Shown piece after piece: positions 27,301-34,511 of a DNA stretch of 64,000 nucleotides. A model generated the notes under the pieces. The model was not told the DNA's origin. It searched no databases and was given only the letters and a program-made list of their open reading frames with translations. The DNA comes from Chitinophaga sp. 180180018-3. GTDB lineage: Bacteria; Bacteroidota; Bacteroidia; Chitinophagales; Chitinophagaceae. The stretch is taken from assembly GCF_037893185.1 (NCBI RefSeq), contig NZ_CP140772.1:5084001-5148000 (forward strand). The letters run 5' to 3'. Position numbers and translations under genes: made by a program. How positions within the stretch are numbered: position 1 is the stretch's first letter; each line of letters opens with the position of its first letter.

Positions 27301-27411
27301 GCCCAAACAGGCAAGACAGATGAAACAGACCGGCTGCTCTTCCACTACGCCAGTTTCCAACTACCGCCAGTACCTGAAGCCCATGAAGGATCAGCTGCAC
27401 TGTTGGTATAA
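24343..27411 (+). CDS. Large multidomain protein: bactofilin-like strand region, TPRs, DUF4116-like repeats
   Basis: 1022 residues, no signal peptide, so presumably cytoplasmic. Acidic N-terminal helices (about 1-80) are followed by a short right-handed strand stack (GDLEIDGDLEIPDAYFDLLV then VNGNMNIRGKI, about 82-120) like bactofilin/polymer-forming repeats. Residues about 270-460 are TPR repeats (AYQCFKEAINVSPSYYWAYF and others). From about 590 come repeated segments of the kind YELCFRAVAGN...YNYVPEAFKDERM and QKICDIAVSRD...FEFVPKAFVTPQL, similar to DUF4116/DUF4116-like helical repeats. A last TPR pair lies near 930-985. Role unknown; scaffold-like. TTG at 24337 is rejected in favour of ATG 24343. 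Confidence 0.82.
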   Translation: MENRLTNKDQEDVNQATAAFLEKHRLQLLGYQEVRERLNVDSLFDYWDLAEDDAHESCSYYREEYESEREYFEQYHRIYYCEGDLEIDGDLEIPDAYFDLLVVNGNMNIRGKIRSSYGEATHYYVTGDTTADYLDLGLFQKTCGKESCRYMVLAWGQDDEVVHTMPDRKVDAPFFFSWFYDLYCFEFAPHTLIAALYNSDELSAYKTTNALLEWHDYAYAFRPEFYGPVRESYHDNMDIYTDKICEALKNNQPVLMDGVTAAGIQLTRQGVRLKNEGDLAGAYQCFKEAINVSPSYYWAYFYAGKCLWQQQAFVQAMARYAAGIPFTPEKIAYESACIEQAALSAIRTGEYTKAIEWAEMALQKNAASHFALRVLGEAYLYMNRLDEAKSYLEKSSELSGIFTTSWLLGLVYYLQGDHKKADKYYRFARDKNARAQPYTEQTNLTYFYGESTAVNWDAVQLQAAVKDQPYWNEFFNKVLQQYGPDLYRRTGEIPYHWISQQLYTIPEQYRTTDMLRALMTHQTNGEYDVNGNLLQYFKPELIDQEAVLLAINREEPCYYDHIPAALLTAGVFNTHPHGIDLAHIPAGEMTYELCFRAVAGNQYNYNYVPEAFKDERMNIALIASGALSSTSSVELPLKYHSNEYIRQAIDLGLQVIARIPARLVDISIFQYLENKYGKEAEWPFIKEQYERQSWRYGSQSDIERMGKMLRKYGMDIFQHVNASQINQHSYLYFEKHLGHLPAFQENVKAFGWDEQATETDEDIQEFDSDTFDKVWACFWDEDFIVSALRAEDPERLYQVPHQYLTQKICDIAVSRDSYDFEFVPKAFVTPQLCEIACSQDYGSALEYVPMAMRSEKVCDLALRRDADNIKFVPLQLRHINRCIQVLSEKSSLYPYVPYEHYATVFETLFQKERDHFDADYLLLAWGLGLIIDKQYTAAREKLTAVTQVEEVSTTRWHQALYYIGWSYHLEGDSTTAGEYWQRAQDVAQTGKTDETDRLLFHYASFQLPPVPEAHEGSAALLV

Positions 27412-27487
27412 GATGATGTTACCGGTCGTGCAACTTTATTGGGCTGCTGGCAACTTTTTTTACAGGCAGCGGTTAGCGCATACATCG

Positions 27488-27495
27488 TACATTTG
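27488..27495 (+). promoter_or_regulatory. -7 box 4 bp from an AraC start codon
   Basis: TACATTTG fits TAnnTTTG exactly and ends 4 bp before the ATG at 27500, so transcription would begin at about the start codon, as for the AraC gene at 4875. No good -33. Confidence 0.45.
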
Positions 27496-27499
27496 AAAC

Positions 27500-28357
27500 A
27501 TGAACACGAAACCGCCCATAGCTATACACAAAAAACAACTAGACGATTTCGGTATACAATTAAAACCGATGATCAATCTGCATGAGGGGATCAAAATTGC
27601 TCACCGGGATGATCATTATGTATTCATATTGCAACAGCGGGGAGCACTTCTCCTGGAACTTGATTTCAATGAAATGGCGTTGAGCGGGCCTTCGTTGTGC
27701 TTTATTATGCCGGGACAGGTACATCGCTACATCAGCCTAGCGGACAGCGCCGGGCATTTTCTTTTTGTGGATGCGAGCCTGGTTACCGGTCAGTACCGGG
27801 ATCTGTTCGACTCCTTCCAGCATCTCCGGCAGATATTTCCATTAGCAGCAACGCACATTATTTTCAATAGCATAGCGCTGGCGGAGCAATTGCTGTTGCA
27901 GGAAAATTATCCATTTAAAAAGGCGGTCGTATCGTCCTTTATGGCGTCTCTTATGGGGCTCATAGCGGCCCAGGTGAAGCAACAGGATATTATCAGGGAA
28001 TCCATCAATGGACAACGGTTTACCGTTGCCAGTAAGTTCAGAGGACTGGTAAAGAAGAAGTTCAAACAGCTGAAACAGGTGCAGCAATACGCGGAACTGC
28101 TCAACATATCCCCTCTTTACCTGAATGAATGTATCAAGGAAGCAACCGGGCATCCTGCCAGTTATTGGATACAGCAGGAAATATTGCTGGAGGCCAGGCG
28201 GCTGTTGTATTATACGACACTGGATGTGAAGGAGATTGCTTTTGAGTTGGGTTACGAGGAACACGCTTATTTTTCAAGATTTTTTAAGAAAAATTCAGGA
28301 ACAACGCCAGTGGAGTTTAGGGTTAAAAACCATGAATTGTCCAACTATAGCCGTTAA
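27500..28357 (+). CDS. AraC family transcriptional regulator
   Basis: 285 residues. N-terminal cupin-like sensor (about 20-110: HRDDHYVFILQQRGALLLEL, IMPGQVHRYI). C-terminal double HTH (about 185-278) with LLNISPLYLNECIKEATGHP, then KEIAFELGYEEHAYFSRFFK and GTTPVEFR. It is followed after 60 bp by the first 51 codons of an MFS transporter that has its own -7 box, the expected target gene, now broken. The regulator may therefore be an orphan. Confidence 0.92.
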   Translation: MNTKPPIAIHKKQLDDFGIQLKPMINLHEGIKIAHRDDHYVFILQQRGALLLELDFNEMALSGPSLCFIMPGQVHRYISLADSAGHFLFVDASLVTGQYRDLFDSFQHLRQIFPLAATHIIFNSIALAEQLLLQENYPFKKAVVSSFMASLMGLIAAQVKQQDIIRESINGQRFTVASKFRGLVKKKFKQLKQVQQYAELLNISPLYLNECIKEATGHPASYWIQQEILLEARRLLYYTTLDVKEIAFELGYEEHAYFSRFFKKNSGTTPVEFRVKNHELSNYSR

Positions 28358-28387
28358 ACGTATAGCATTCCCCGCTATAGCCGGGGA

Positions 28388-28395
28388 TACCTTTG
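28388..28395 (+). promoter_or_regulatory. -7 box of the truncated MFS gene
   Basis: TACCTTTG, perfect TAnnTTTG, 21 bp before the ATG at 28417. The near-palindrome CCCCGCTATAGCCGGGG (28370-28386) lies directly upstream, and CTATAGCCG also occurs at 28343, so it may be an AraC-binding region. Confidence 0.55.
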
Positions 28396-28416
28396 TACTC
28401 AATTTTTTAATTAATT

Positions 28417-28572
28417 ATGAGTACAATTGTTAAAACTGTAGAAACAGCAGCAACCAGCAAAAGTTTCCCTGTTCTAGTAGCCCCTGTAATACTTTCCTTA
28501 TTTGCCACTTTTCTTACCATTGGTATTTCTTTCGGCGTACTACCCAAATTCATCTATAACCAGCTGGAATAA
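28417..28572 (+). pseudogene. N-terminal remnant of an MFS transporter, 51 codons
   Basis: The frame reads MSTIVKTVETAATSKSFPVL and then one membrane helix ending IGISFGVLPKFIYNQLE before a stop. In Bacteroidota MFS proteins of the YfcJ/YhhS-like group this is how helix 1 begins, and the text normally continues GFSN...GLVIG. Here it stops after QL-E and only 13 bp separate it from the end of the convergent anti-sigma gene. It has an intact promoter and an AraC neighbour, so a truncated remnant is the best reading. A genuine small membrane protein is the alternative. Confidence 0.65.
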
Positions 28573-28585
28573 AGATTTTTAGCGT

Positions 28586-29179
28586 TTAGTTTTCCTTTCC
28601 GGATGAATCTTTCCTCGTAGAGATCCGGTAGTCGTCGGGGGTGATGCCCCCCACCCCTTTGGGCTTTTTACGGCGGGGGATGTTTGCCGAGTCGATATAA
28701 GGCCTGTAATGTTTCACAGATGATGAATCTATTCTTACCGGCAAGGGTTGAGGTGTAGCTATCGAATCGGTGGCAGGTATATTGTTAAGTGTATCTTTCA
28801 GCAGTATGGAATCTTTCCCTGGTGTTGGTTTTACCTGGGGTATTTTTCTTTGTTCAACAGTGGTATTGCTATCCTTTGCAGGAGCTGTTACCTGTGGTAT
28901 TGGCGAAATTTCCTGTGGAGGTACTTTCGCTGGTGTATGATCTTTACGGCTATAGTACCACAGCAGTGTAGCGGCTACCATTGCAGCGGCGAGGCCGTAC
29001 CAGATAGCAGTGGTATATTTCGGGGTAATATTTTTCTTTGGCGCGCCTGTGTCCGGGCCGTCAGCAACCGCATCCAACTGCATATCAATGTTGGCCCAGA
29101 TACCGTCGGCCATGTCCGGGATGGGTACCTGTTCCAGCTTTGCTGCTATTGATTGTTCATATGGAGTGGTTGTATTCAC
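28586..29179 (-). CDS. Probable membrane-bound anti-sigma factor
   Basis: 197-residue single-pass membrane protein. The N-terminal part (VNTTTPYEQSIAAKLEQVPI, then MADGIWANIDMQLD) looks like the short sigma-binding helices of Bacteroidota anti-sigma factors. One membrane helix follows at about 60-80 (AIWYGLAAAMVAATLLWYY), then a Pro/Ser/Thr-rich periplasmic tail with a basic end. The GTG at 29179 shares its G with the sigma stop TAG, typical coupling. An ATG at 29239 would add 20 residues encoded inside the sigma gene in another frame and is less likely. No zinc-finger motif is seen. Targets unknown. Confidence 0.75.
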   Translation of the reverse strand: MNTTTPYEQSIAAKLEQVPIPDMADGIWANIDMQLDAVADGPDTGAPKKNITPKYTTAIWYGLAAAMVAATLLWYYSRKDHTPAKVPPQEISPIPQVTAPAKDSNTTVEQRKIPQVKPTPGKDSILLKDTLNNIPATDSIATPQPLPVRIDSSSVKHYRPYIDSANIPRRKKPKGVGGITPDDYRISTRKDSSGKEN

Positions 29180-29715
29180 TAATTCTTTATAGCATTTATT
29201 TTTTGTTGAAGTATCTTTCTTGCTTCGCTCAGATGCCATTTGCTGGTCCCCTCACTGATATTTAATTGTGCTGCAATTTCCTTGTGAGAGTAGCCATCGA
29301 TCGCATATAGTACGAACACCGCATGGGTGGCCGGGGGCAGCTGCCTTACCAGTTGTAATATGGCGGCTGCATCTGTTTTTTCGATGATGCTGTTATTTAC
29401 AAACGGTTCTTCTGCTGTATCTAATTCCAGGTTGGCGAATCGGGCACGTTGTTTTATCAGGTCAAGTGATTCGTTGATGATGATCCGTTTTAACCAGCCA
29501 TGAAAATTGCCTTTGGTTTCGTCGAATGTATGGATGCTCCGGAACATCTTCACAAATGCGTGTGCCAGGATATCAGCTGCTTCATGCTCATCAATAGCAT
29601 AGCGCATGGCAACAGCTATGGCAAAGCCATAGAGTTGCCGGTACAGTTGTTCCTGCGCCTTTCTATTGCCACTACGGCAGTCCGTGATGATGCTATTTAG
29701 ATCCTGTTCCAGCAA
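29179..29715 (-). CDS. ECF RNA polymerase sigma factor
   Basis: 178 residues with region 2 (YRQLYGFAIAVAMRYAIDEH, ...DILAHAFVKMFRSIHTFDET) and region 4 HTH (LPPATHAVFVLYAIDGYSHK, then EIAAQLNISEGTSKWHLSEA). It is coupled to the anti-sigma gene at its 3' end. No ATG is available near the start; TTG at 29715 gives the expected N-terminus. Targets unknown; no SusCD genes lie next to this pair, unlike the ECF/FecR pair at 56-58 kb. Confidence 0.9.
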   Translation of the reverse strand: MLEQDLNSIITDCRSGNRKAQEQLYRQLYGFAIAVAMRYAIDEHEAADILAHAFVKMFRSIHTFDETKGNFHGWLKRIIINESLDLIKQRARFANLELDTAEEPFVNNSIIEKTDAAAILQLVRQLPPATHAVFVLYAIDGYSHKEIAAQLNISEGTSKWHLSEARKILQQKINAIKN

Positions 29716-29906
29716 TTAAGCAAATAACTTGGGTTCGTTTGTTTTTATCAACGGGTAGCCCTGCGTAGAGGGAGTACCCCGGCACACTTATTAAAGTGTT
29801 ATTTTGTACCTGACGCCACCTGATGATGATGCGGGTATTCGCAGTACAGATGTGCGGCAGCTATTCTTTCAGTCGCTGCAAACGATGAGTTTCCGGCTGC
29901 TGTGGT

Positions 29907-30731
29907 TTACCATTTCTCATCGTTGACCTTTCTTGCGAAAATAGCGGTTGCGATGGCGCTTACGTTCAGCTTCTCTGCAGGGTCGAGCTCATTGTAGAAC
30001 CAGATGTTTTGATCGATCATATCTACAATAGCGATCACGCCCCCGCTCGTACTTAGTTCGTAACCCGACAGTAACTTAAATGGCAGCTGCCCGGTTTTCC
30101 CATTGGATAATTCTGTTTTTTTGATGCTCAATGGTTTTATAAAAACAGTATCTGTCCCATTTGTTGCCAGTCCGGCTGCTCCAGGTTTTACGAAAGTAAA
30201 CGGGTTCTTATCATTTTCCGCTTTCCTGTCGTATATATTTGTCATCAGCAGGCCCCAATTTTTGCTTTCCTGCGTGGTATCCACCTGGATAGTTGCTGAA
30301 AACACGTATTGGTGGTGTTGCAATATTTCAAATCCATTCAAAATATCATTATGGTGGATCGTTTCATACTCCACTTTCCTGGTCACCTGTTTTTCGTCTG
30401 CGTACACCTCCACATAGTTTCTCCCATCCGTCAATGCATAGCGGAATTTTGCCTTTTCTTTTTCTATCGTTTCTCCTTTCTGTATCCCCATCTGGTTCAG
30501 CCATAGATTTTCGAGGAAAAAACCGCGGCCTCCCCATCCCGGATATTTAACATGAACCCCTCTTTGGATCTTTGAGGTTGTAAAGTTAGCAAACGACATT
30601 TTGTTGCCCCTGGCGCCGGTAACATGTTGCATAGTAGCCTGTTCCCTGAATTTTTCAGGAACTGACAATTTCATGGTAGTACCGCAACTCATTAAACAGG
30701 CTACGCCTAACATCAATACTGTAATTCTCAT
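29907..30731 (-). CDS. Hypothetical lipoprotein
   Basis: 274 residues, no known family. MRITVLMLGVACLMSCGTT gives a lipobox with Cys 16. The mature part is beta-rich with a long stretch of alternating polar and hydrophobic residues (YVFSATIQVDTTQESKNWGL). Isolated gene, with a 190-bp gap to the sigma gene downstream in which no feature was found, and the nested inverted repeat at 30858 upstream. Likely periplasmic or outer membrane facing. Confidence 0.75.
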   Translation of the reverse strand: MRITVLMLGVACLMSCGTTMKLSVPEKFREQATMQHVTGARGNKMSFANFTTSKIQRGVHVKYPGWGGRGFFLENLWLNQMGIQKGETIEKEKAKFRYALTDGRNYVEVYADEKQVTRKVEYETIHHNDILNGFEILQHHQYVFSATIQVDTTQESKNWGLLMTNIYDRKAENDKNPFTFVKPGAAGLATNGTDTVFIKPLSIKKTELSNGKTGQLPFKLLSGYELSTSGGVIAIVDMIDQNIWFYNELDPAEKLNVSAIATAIFARKVNDEKW

Positions 30732-30857
30732 TTTATTCTCTTAATACAACAATTAATCTATTTTCTTAATATATATAACCGGCTTTGCAGCCGGCAGGTA
30801 ACCATATTTGCCTGTTTATTATGCCCTATGAGCATCTGACGTACATGGTCCTGTAAA

Positions 30858-30953
30858 GGTAATACCCAGTTTATTTGCCAAAGGTTGGGTAAAGTGAAAA
30901 AAAAATTTTTTGTCAGGCTACCCAACCTTTCAGGACAACAAAAGAGTATTACC
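30858..30953. repeat. Nested inverted repeat in a divergent intergenic region
   Basis: Outer arms GGTAATAC (30858-30865) and GTATTACC (30946-30953); inner arms AAAGGTTGGGTA (30880-30891) and TACCCAACCTTT (30919-30930), all perfect, with an A/T-rich centre (A9 then T6). It lies between two divergent lipoprotein genes, so a regulatory hairpin or operator is more likely than a terminator. A smaller hairpin CCGGCT-TTGC-AGCCGG is at 30780-30795. Confidence 0.6.
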
Positions 30954-30989
30954 AGCAAACAAGTGTTATACCTGATCTAATTGAAATGT

Positions 30990-31436
30990 ATGAAAACATC
31001 AACTATGAATTTTGCTTTTATGGCCATCGTACTGGGCACCATTCTTCTGTCCTGTAAAAAAGAAAAAAGCAATGAGCCGGAATGTGGTATCAGTATGACC
31101 GGCCTTGCCGGCTCGTACAAACTTACGGCTTTACAATACCGGGCAACTGCCACTACGGCGCCGGTGGATTACCTGTCATCTCTTGATGACTGCGAAAAAG
31201 ACGATATCCTTATATTAAAAAGCGACGGCGCCTATAACTACAATGATGCCGGCACCGTTTGCACAGCTGAGGGAGCAAACAGCCACGGCACCTGGCATGT
31301 AACCGGCAACACTATTACCAGCGATGGTACCTTCAACGGCACCATTGCCAGCTACGACTGTAAAACGTTGGTTTTTTACAAGGAAAATGCAATAGTGACG
31401 GGCGACAGGATGACATTTACTATGGTAAAGCAATAG
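30990..31436 (+). CDS. Lipocalin-like lipoprotein
   Basis: 148 residues. MKTSTMNFAFMAIVLGTILLSC contains a lipobox with Cys 22. The mature domain starts GISMTGLAGSYKLTALQYRA, then strands with DDCEKDDILILKSDGAYNYN and GTWHVTGNTITSDGTFNGTI, matching Bacteroidota lipocalin-like (lipocalin_4/DUF5004-type) domains with a conserved SYKL/ W-x-V core. Ligand unknown. The start ATG at 30990 is preferred over TTG 30981. Convergent with the GNAT remnant, overlapping it by 17 bp. Confidence 0.8.
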   Translation: MKTSTMNFAFMAIVLGTILLSCKKEKSNEPECGISMTGLAGSYKLTALQYRATATTAPVDYLSSLDDCEKDDILILKSDGAYNYNDAGTVCTAEGANSHGTWHVTGNTITSDGTFNGTIASYDCKTLVFYKENAIVTGDRMTFTMVKQ

Positions 31437-31659
31437 CGATAAAATCATCGCTGGCAGTATCAAATATTGCCCAACGCCCTAATACACCGGTACAATAATC
31501 TTTCAAAGCATCGTTGAACAGCGCTGTATATTGCGCCAGTGTACGTGCCGGCAGATACCGCGTTACCTGTTCATCCTCAAACAACGACATGAACAACTGC
31601 AGTTCATCTGGTCTGAACTCACGAACAACGATTGTATCGCTTTGATAAAGTATACGCAT
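31420..31659 (-). pseudogene. GNAT acetyltransferase, N-terminal remnant
   Basis: 79 codons from the ATG at 31659: MRILYQSDTIVVREFRPDEL, then FMSLFEDEQVTRYLP and FGRW-like GRWAIFDTASDDFIAIALP. This is the first third of a GNAT acetyltransferase of the usual ~170 residues; the acetyl-CoA loop (R/Q-x-x-G-x-G/A) is missing. The frame stops inside the 3' end of the lipocalin-like gene. It looks like the surviving 5' part of a gene cut at this junction. Confidence 0.7.
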
Positions 31660-31768
31660 GGTTATAGATTTAAGCCGGGAGCCAGATCGTAAAAATCCGG
31701 CTCCTGGTATAACTTCATGCGAATATACAGTCAAATGAACTTCCCTGTTTAACAGTTTTCCAGCAATT

Positions 31769-34216
31769 TCATTCCGCCCGGATGGCCTTTACCGGATTGG
31801 CAATGGCAGCTTTTAACGCCTGTAAACTGATGGTCATCAATGCTATGATAAGAGCAGACACCCCCGCCAGCAAAAACACCAGCCAGCTAATATGAATCCT
31901 ATATGCAAATTCCCTCAGCCAGCTATTCATCAGAAACCATCCCAGCGGCCATGCTATCAGATTTGCGAAGAGGATTAATTTTGTAAAGTCTTTTGTAAAT
32001 AAGGCCAGAATATCCCGGAGACTGGCCCCCAGCACTTTCCGTATCCCGATTTCCCGGGTTCTTTGCTGCACCATATATGCCACCAGGGCAAATAATCCTA
32101 TACATGCGATGATAATCGCCACCATCGAAAAGACACCGAATAACAAACCAAATTGCATATCATTGTCATATTGACGGTTGAAATAATCGTCAAGAAATGA
32201 AAAACTGAACGGATTGCCCGGAAAGATCTCTTCCCAGGACTTCCGGATATACCCAATTGTCCGTGGAATATCGGCCGTTTTAATTTTTATGAGATAATAT
32301 TCATCGTCCGAATAATCACGGCCATTGAATTGAAATACAAGCGGCTCGGCTTTCTTTTGAAGGGATTGCAGGTGAACATCGCTCGTTACGCCCAATACCA
32401 TGCAAGCTCTCTTATTAGTCCATACCTGCTTACCAACAGCATCATCCGGGCCCGTAAAACCCAACAGTTTCGCGGCAGACTCGGATATCACCAGCCCGTG
32501 CTGATCTGTTCCATACTTCCGGGAAAAATTCCGGCCCGCCTTCATGCTGATTCCTAAAACATGCAGATAGTCTTCATCTATATCGATAGTTTTGATACTC
32601 ATCTCATTTTTATCACCCGACAGCGTAGTACTGTATTCGCCATGCCATCTCGTTTCTTTTCCGGGCAGCGCATCCGACATGCCCATTGACTCTATAGCCG
32701 GATTTCTTTTGAGTAGCTCTTTGAAAGCCTGCACCACTGGTCCATTCAGTGAATCTGAGTGGCTGGCCCAACGCCCGGGCCTGTCCATTATCACTACCCT
32801 GCTCATTTTCAGGCCTAAGTCCTGGTTGAGCATAAAATGTACCTGCTGGTAAACAACAATAGTCCCTATTATGAGAAAAATGGAAAGGGCAAATTGAAAA
32901 ACTACCAGTCCCCTCCGCAACAATATTCCTTTTCCGGATGCTTTCAGTCCGCCTTTCACTACAAGAGCCGGTTTAAAAGAGGACATAACAAAAGCCGGAT
33001 ACAACCCGGAAAGTAGAGCGCCAATAACCAGAAACCCCAGAAACAGCCAGCCATAGGAGCTGCAAAGAAAACCAGGCAGGGAAAAGTCATCCGGGAAAAC
33101 ACCTCTCATCCACTGCAGCAGTAACACCGTCAGCCCAATTGCAATAGTAAAACTCACTATATTAGTAGCCAATGCTTCAGCCAAAAACTGTTTTATCAAC
33201 TGGATCTTCTGTGAACCTAAGACCTTTCGGATGCCGATCTCCCTCGCTCTGTTAATAGACCCTGCGGTGGAAAGATTAATATAATTCACCCAGGCAATGG
33301 TAATGATAAAAAAAGCAATCAACATCAGGAAAAATATGGCTTTGGCACTTCCTCCCGGCTCTGGTTCATCATCACGCCCTGGCGCCAGATGTATTTTCTC
33401 CACCGGCTGTAAAGAAAGCCTGCTTTCCACCGCATTTTCCTTTTCAGCAGGGATATGCCGACTGACAAAACCAGGCAACTTTGTCTCCAATATTGCCGGA
33501 TCTGCTCCCTGGCGAAGCTGTACGTAAGTGTAAAGATCTTTCCGTTGCCAATTGTTTTCAAACCGGGGCCTGCTCCGGTGATATAAAGAGGCATAGGAAA
33601 TCAGTACATCGAATTTTATATGCGACTGCCCCGGAACATCTTTAAATACCCCGGTAACACGGCACAGATCCAACACGCCGTCATCGTCGTCCATTCTGAA
33701 CATCTTACCCAGCACATGCTCACTACCAAACAACTTCAGGGCCATGGACGCTGATATTACGGCTGTACCAGCCTGATCAAGCGCAGCGTGCGGATCTCCT
33801 TCTTTAAAAGGAAAGGAAAACATGGTCAGAAAAGAAGGATCTGCAAACAATACTTTAGTTTCTTTAAAAGCCCTGTTGTCATCAGCCGTAATCACGCAAT
33901 TATTCTTGGAACCAACGTTATACAATCGCGCTGCTGCAATGACTTCCGGAAATTCACTTTTCAGGGAAGGACCAACACCGGAATAATTCTCTGCGCTCTT
34001 AAAAACGAGTTGCCCCTGCTGGTAATAATCGAGATTGACGCGATAAAGATCCCGTTTGTTCGTGTGGACGTTGTCGTAACTATATTGATAAGATACATAG
34101 CCCAACAACAATATGGCGCTTGTTATTCCAATAGCAAGACCGCCAATATTAATACCTGAAATCAGGCGATTCTTCCATAGGTTTCTCCAGGCAATTTTCA
34201 GATAGTTTTTAAACAT
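31769..34216 (-). CDS. FtsX-type ABC transporter permease, 815 residues
   Basis: Inner-membrane protein with the MacB/FtsX two-half layout. Starts MFKNYLKIAWRNLWKNRLISGINIGGLAIGI (helix 1), a MacB_PCD periplasmic domain (about 55-240), a first FtsX block (AREIGIRKVLGSQKIQLIKQF, helices about 285-440), a second periplasmic domain, and a second FtsX block (RTREIGIRKVLGASLRDILA) ending VNPVKAIRAE. No ATPase is nearby, so it must use an ATPase elsewhere; such orphan permeases are common in Bacteroidota. Start ATG 34216 is chosen over TTG 34240. A similar permease is at 44558-46933. Confidence 0.9.
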   Translation of the reverse strand: MFKNYLKIAWRNLWKNRLISGINIGGLAIGITSAILLLGYVSYQYSYDNVHTNKRDLYRVNLDYYQQGQLVFKSAENYSGVGPSLKSEFPEVIAAARLYNVGSKNNCVITADDNRAFKETKVLFADPSFLTMFSFPFKEGDPHAALDQAGTAVISASMALKLFGSEHVLGKMFRMDDDDGVLDLCRVTGVFKDVPGQSHIKFDVLISYASLYHRSRPRFENNWQRKDLYTYVQLRQGADPAILETKLPGFVSRHIPAEKENAVESRLSLQPVEKIHLAPGRDDEPEPGGSAKAIFFLMLIAFFIITIAWVNYINLSTAGSINRAREIGIRKVLGSQKIQLIKQFLAEALATNIVSFTIAIGLTVLLLQWMRGVFPDDFSLPGFLCSSYGWLFLGFLVIGALLSGLYPAFVMSSFKPALVVKGGLKASGKGILLRRGLVVFQFALSIFLIIGTIVVYQQVHFMLNQDLGLKMSRVVIMDRPGRWASHSDSLNGPVVQAFKELLKRNPAIESMGMSDALPGKETRWHGEYSTTLSGDKNEMSIKTIDIDEDYLHVLGISMKAGRNFSRKYGTDQHGLVISESAAKLLGFTGPDDAVGKQVWTNKRACMVLGVTSDVHLQSLQKKAEPLVFQFNGRDYSDDEYYLIKIKTADIPRTIGYIRKSWEEIFPGNPFSFSFLDDYFNRQYDNDMQFGLLFGVFSMVAIIIACIGLFALVAYMVQQRTREIGIRKVLGASLRDILALFTKDFTKLILFANLIAWPLGWFLMNSWLREFAYRIHISWLVFLLAGVSALIIALMTISLQALKAAIANPVKAIRAE

Positions 34217-34247
34217 GGCATGTGGAATTAAATTGAACAATTTGAAG

Positions 34248-34272
34248 CAGCCTTAAAACAGGCTGTTTTTTT
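34248..34272 (+). terminator. Orphan intrinsic terminator facing the + strand
   Basis: CAGCCT-N6-AGGCTG followed by T7, 32 bp upstream of the FtsX-permease start and on the opposite strand. No + strand gene ends here. It could insulate against antisense transcription or be left over from a lost gene. The rest of 34217-34511 shows no gene. Confidence 0.65.
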
Positions 34273-34511
34273 ACGGGTAGATTTCAAGTGTTCAGCAAGA
34301 AACGTCGATGATTGGGAAGTGATATTTCTTTTTCCACAAATTCAATCAGGTATAGCAACCTAAATAACGATAACAGCGATAGAACTATTGTGCAAATGCC
34401 AATCTGACTAAATTTACCCCCTTATTCTTAATAAAAAATCCGACGCTGCTTATTTCTTTTCTTTCAGATACTCTGACAATTGCGTATTTTATATATATTC
34501 GTCGTAATTAA

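Noticed and set aside
31923..32105. 60-codon minus frame inside the FtsX-type gene
   Set aside because: Other frame of the permease, no independent evidence.
34441..34511. Promoter of the gene at 34512 (TATATTCG at 34494)
   Set aside because: One mismatch in the -7 box and no -33 at suitable spacing; too weak to list.
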